From assembly GCA_022710245.1 (NCBI GenBank), contig JAKLHH010000571.1:1-5667 (forward strand): DNA of 5,667 bases, read 5' to 3'. The notes beneath the pieces are model-generated. The model did no database searches. It was not told the origin of the DNA and worked only from the letters and a program-made list of their open reading frames with translations. Made by a program: the position numbers and the translations under genes. The DNA is from Myxococcota bacterium. Its GTDB lineage: Bacteria; Myxococcota; Polyangia; GCA-2747355; JAKLHH01. This document shows, one piece after another, positions 4,750-5,667 of this stretch (its first letter is position 1; every line of letters starts with the position of its first letter).

Positions 4750-5667
4750 TCAGTACAGCAGCTTCGTCGGCAGCACCTGCCGCGCCGGCTGCTGCGGCGC
4801 GCGCGGGAGCTCGGCGCGATAGCGGTCGAGCTTGCGATAGAGCGTCGTGCGGTCCAGACCGAGCAGCCGCGCCGCGTGGGTCTTGTTGCCGCCCACCGAC
4901 TCCATCACCAGGTGGATGTACCTCCGCTCGAGCTCGTCGAGCGAGACCAGCTCCGCGGCGTCGATCGCGTCGCTCGCGCTCGGGTCGGGGAGCGCGCGCA
5001 GGCGCTCGGGCAGCTCGGCGAGCCCGATCTGATCGCCGCTCGTGACGGCGAGCGCCTCCGCCATGCACGCCTCGAGCTCGCGGCTATTGCCTGGCCAGTC
5101 GTGGGCGAGGAGCTTGGCCGCCGCCGCCGGGGCGATCCCGAGGCTGGGGCTCCGCCCGAGCGCCGCCGCGCGCCGCTCGATGCAGTCCTGGGCGAGCAGC
5201 AGCACGTCGTTGCCCCGCGCGCGGAGCGGGGGCAGCGCGACCTGCACCACGTTCAGCAGCGCATAGAGCTCCTGGCGGAACGTGCCGCGCGCCACCTCGG
5301 CCGTCAGGTCGTGGCGGGTGCCCGCGAGGACGCGGGTGTCGAACGGCTGGGCGGGCGCCTGGCCGCTGGCCGGGACCGCGCGGTCCTGCAGCGCGCGCAG
5401 GAGCTTCTGCTGCAGCCGCAGCGGGAGCTGGCCGACCTCGTCGAGGAAGAGCACGCCGCCGGAGGTCTGCACGAGCAGCCCCGCGCCGGAGCGCCCCGAG
5501 GGGTCGAGGCCGTGACCGCGGCCGAAGAGCTGGTTCTCCAGCACGGGCTCGGGCACCGCGCTGCAGTCGACGACGACGAACGGCCCCTCGTGCCGCGGGC
5601 CCCGCGCGTGGAGCGCGCGCGCGACCTGCTCCTTCTCGGTGCCTGCCTCGCCGCTGACCAGCACCGG
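4750..5667 (-). CDS. Enhancer-binding-protein-type regulator: divergent AAA+ core plus Fis HTH (partial, N-terminus cut)
   Basis: C-terminal 305 residues of an NtrC-family transcriptional regulator; the sensory domain and the first part of the AAA+ domain lie beyond the right edge. Fragment numbering starts at the edge (PVLVSGEAG). Walker A is GEAGTEKE (6-13) where the family has GESGTGKE. LFG (47-49) is followed by a Gly/Arg/Ser-rich segment (50-63) where GAFTGA is expected, so the sigma-54 contact loop is missing. Walker B GGVLFLDE (70-77) is intact. In FRQELYALLNV (130-140) the first arginine-finger residue R131 is kept, but the second position is L137. LPPLRAR and sensor II WPGNSREL (181-188) are present. 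A Fis-type helix-turn-helix fills about 231-274 (GGNKTHAARLLGLDRTTLYRKL), followed by a basic tail. The true start is outside the window; a GTG at 5664 is internal to the Walker A strand. Loss of GAFTGA argues against ordinary sigma-54 activation; such proteins may act with sigma-70 or as repressors (inference from TyrR-like relatives). Confidence 0.88.
   Translation of the reverse strand, partial: PVLVSGEAGTEKEQVARALHARGPRHEGPFVVVDCSAVPEPVLENQLFGRGHGLDPSGRSGAGLLVQTSGGVLFLDEVGQLPLRLQQKLLRALQDRAVPASGQAPAQPFDTRVLAGTRHDLTAEVARGTFRQELYALLNVVQVALPPLRARGNDVLLLAQDCIERRAAALGRSPSLGIAPAAAAKLLAHDWPGNSRELEACMAEALAVTSGDQIGLAELPERLRALPDPSASDAIDAAELVSLDELERRYIHLVMESVGGNKTHAARLLGLDRTTLYRKLDRYRAELPRAPQQPARQVLPTKLLY

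Noticed and set aside
4565..5068. Minus-strand frame spanning the end of the regulator and the gap before the DUF4261 gene
   Set aside because: Arg/Ala-rich, overlaps the well-conserved Fis HTH in another frame, and has no motif.
1..5667. CRISPR array, tRNA/rRNA, transposase, toxin-antitoxin or defence-system hallmark genes
   Set aside because: Looked for on both strands; no spaced direct repeats, RNA gene signatures or relevant protein motifs were found.

Overview
The window is a strongly GC-rich stretch in which all five recognisable genes lie on the minus strand, so transcription runs from high to low coordinates. Codons end almost always in G or C. The combination of a Fis-type AAA+ (sigma-54 family) regulator and a receiver-PATAN (DUF4388) response regulator suggests a myxobacterium or related Myxococcota/deltaproteobacterial lineage. 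That assignment is an inference from gene content and base composition; there is no rRNA or other marker.

In the direction of transcription: (1) 5667-4750, the C-terminal part of a bacterial enhancer-binding-type regulator (AAA+ core plus Fis helix-turn-helix), cut by the right edge. Its core lacks the GAFTGA sigma-54 contact loop and has altered Walker A and arginine-finger residues. (2) 4749-4584, a gap of about 166 bases with a 14-bp GC-rich inverted repeat and, at its end, a good ribosome-binding site. (3) 4583-3792, a DUF4261-family protein of unknown function. (4) 3791-3642, a 150-base gap with a nested palindromic element of 49 bp and a separate 10-bp palindrome. This gap divides the upstream genes from the transporter cluster. 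(5) 3641-1654, two overlapping genes for OppD/DppD-like and OppF/DppF-like peptide-transporter ATPases, translationally coupled through a GTGA overlap. (6) 1643-1, a response regulator (receiver, PATAN/DUF4388 with helical repeats, acidic tail) starting 10 bases after the second ATPase and running off the left edge.

The two ATPases would energise an ABC importer for peptides or a related nickel/oligopeptide-type substrate, but no permease or binding-protein gene is visible. They must either be partnered by permeases outside the window or serve permeases encoded elsewhere. The tight spacing to the response regulator suggests one transcription unit, oppD-like, oppF-like, then response regulator. 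The link between transport and signalling is an inference from spacing only.

No RNA genes, CRISPR arrays, insertion sequences or defence-system hallmark genes were recognised. The items most worth a second look are the divergent enhancer-binding protein and the nested palindrome at 3728-3776.
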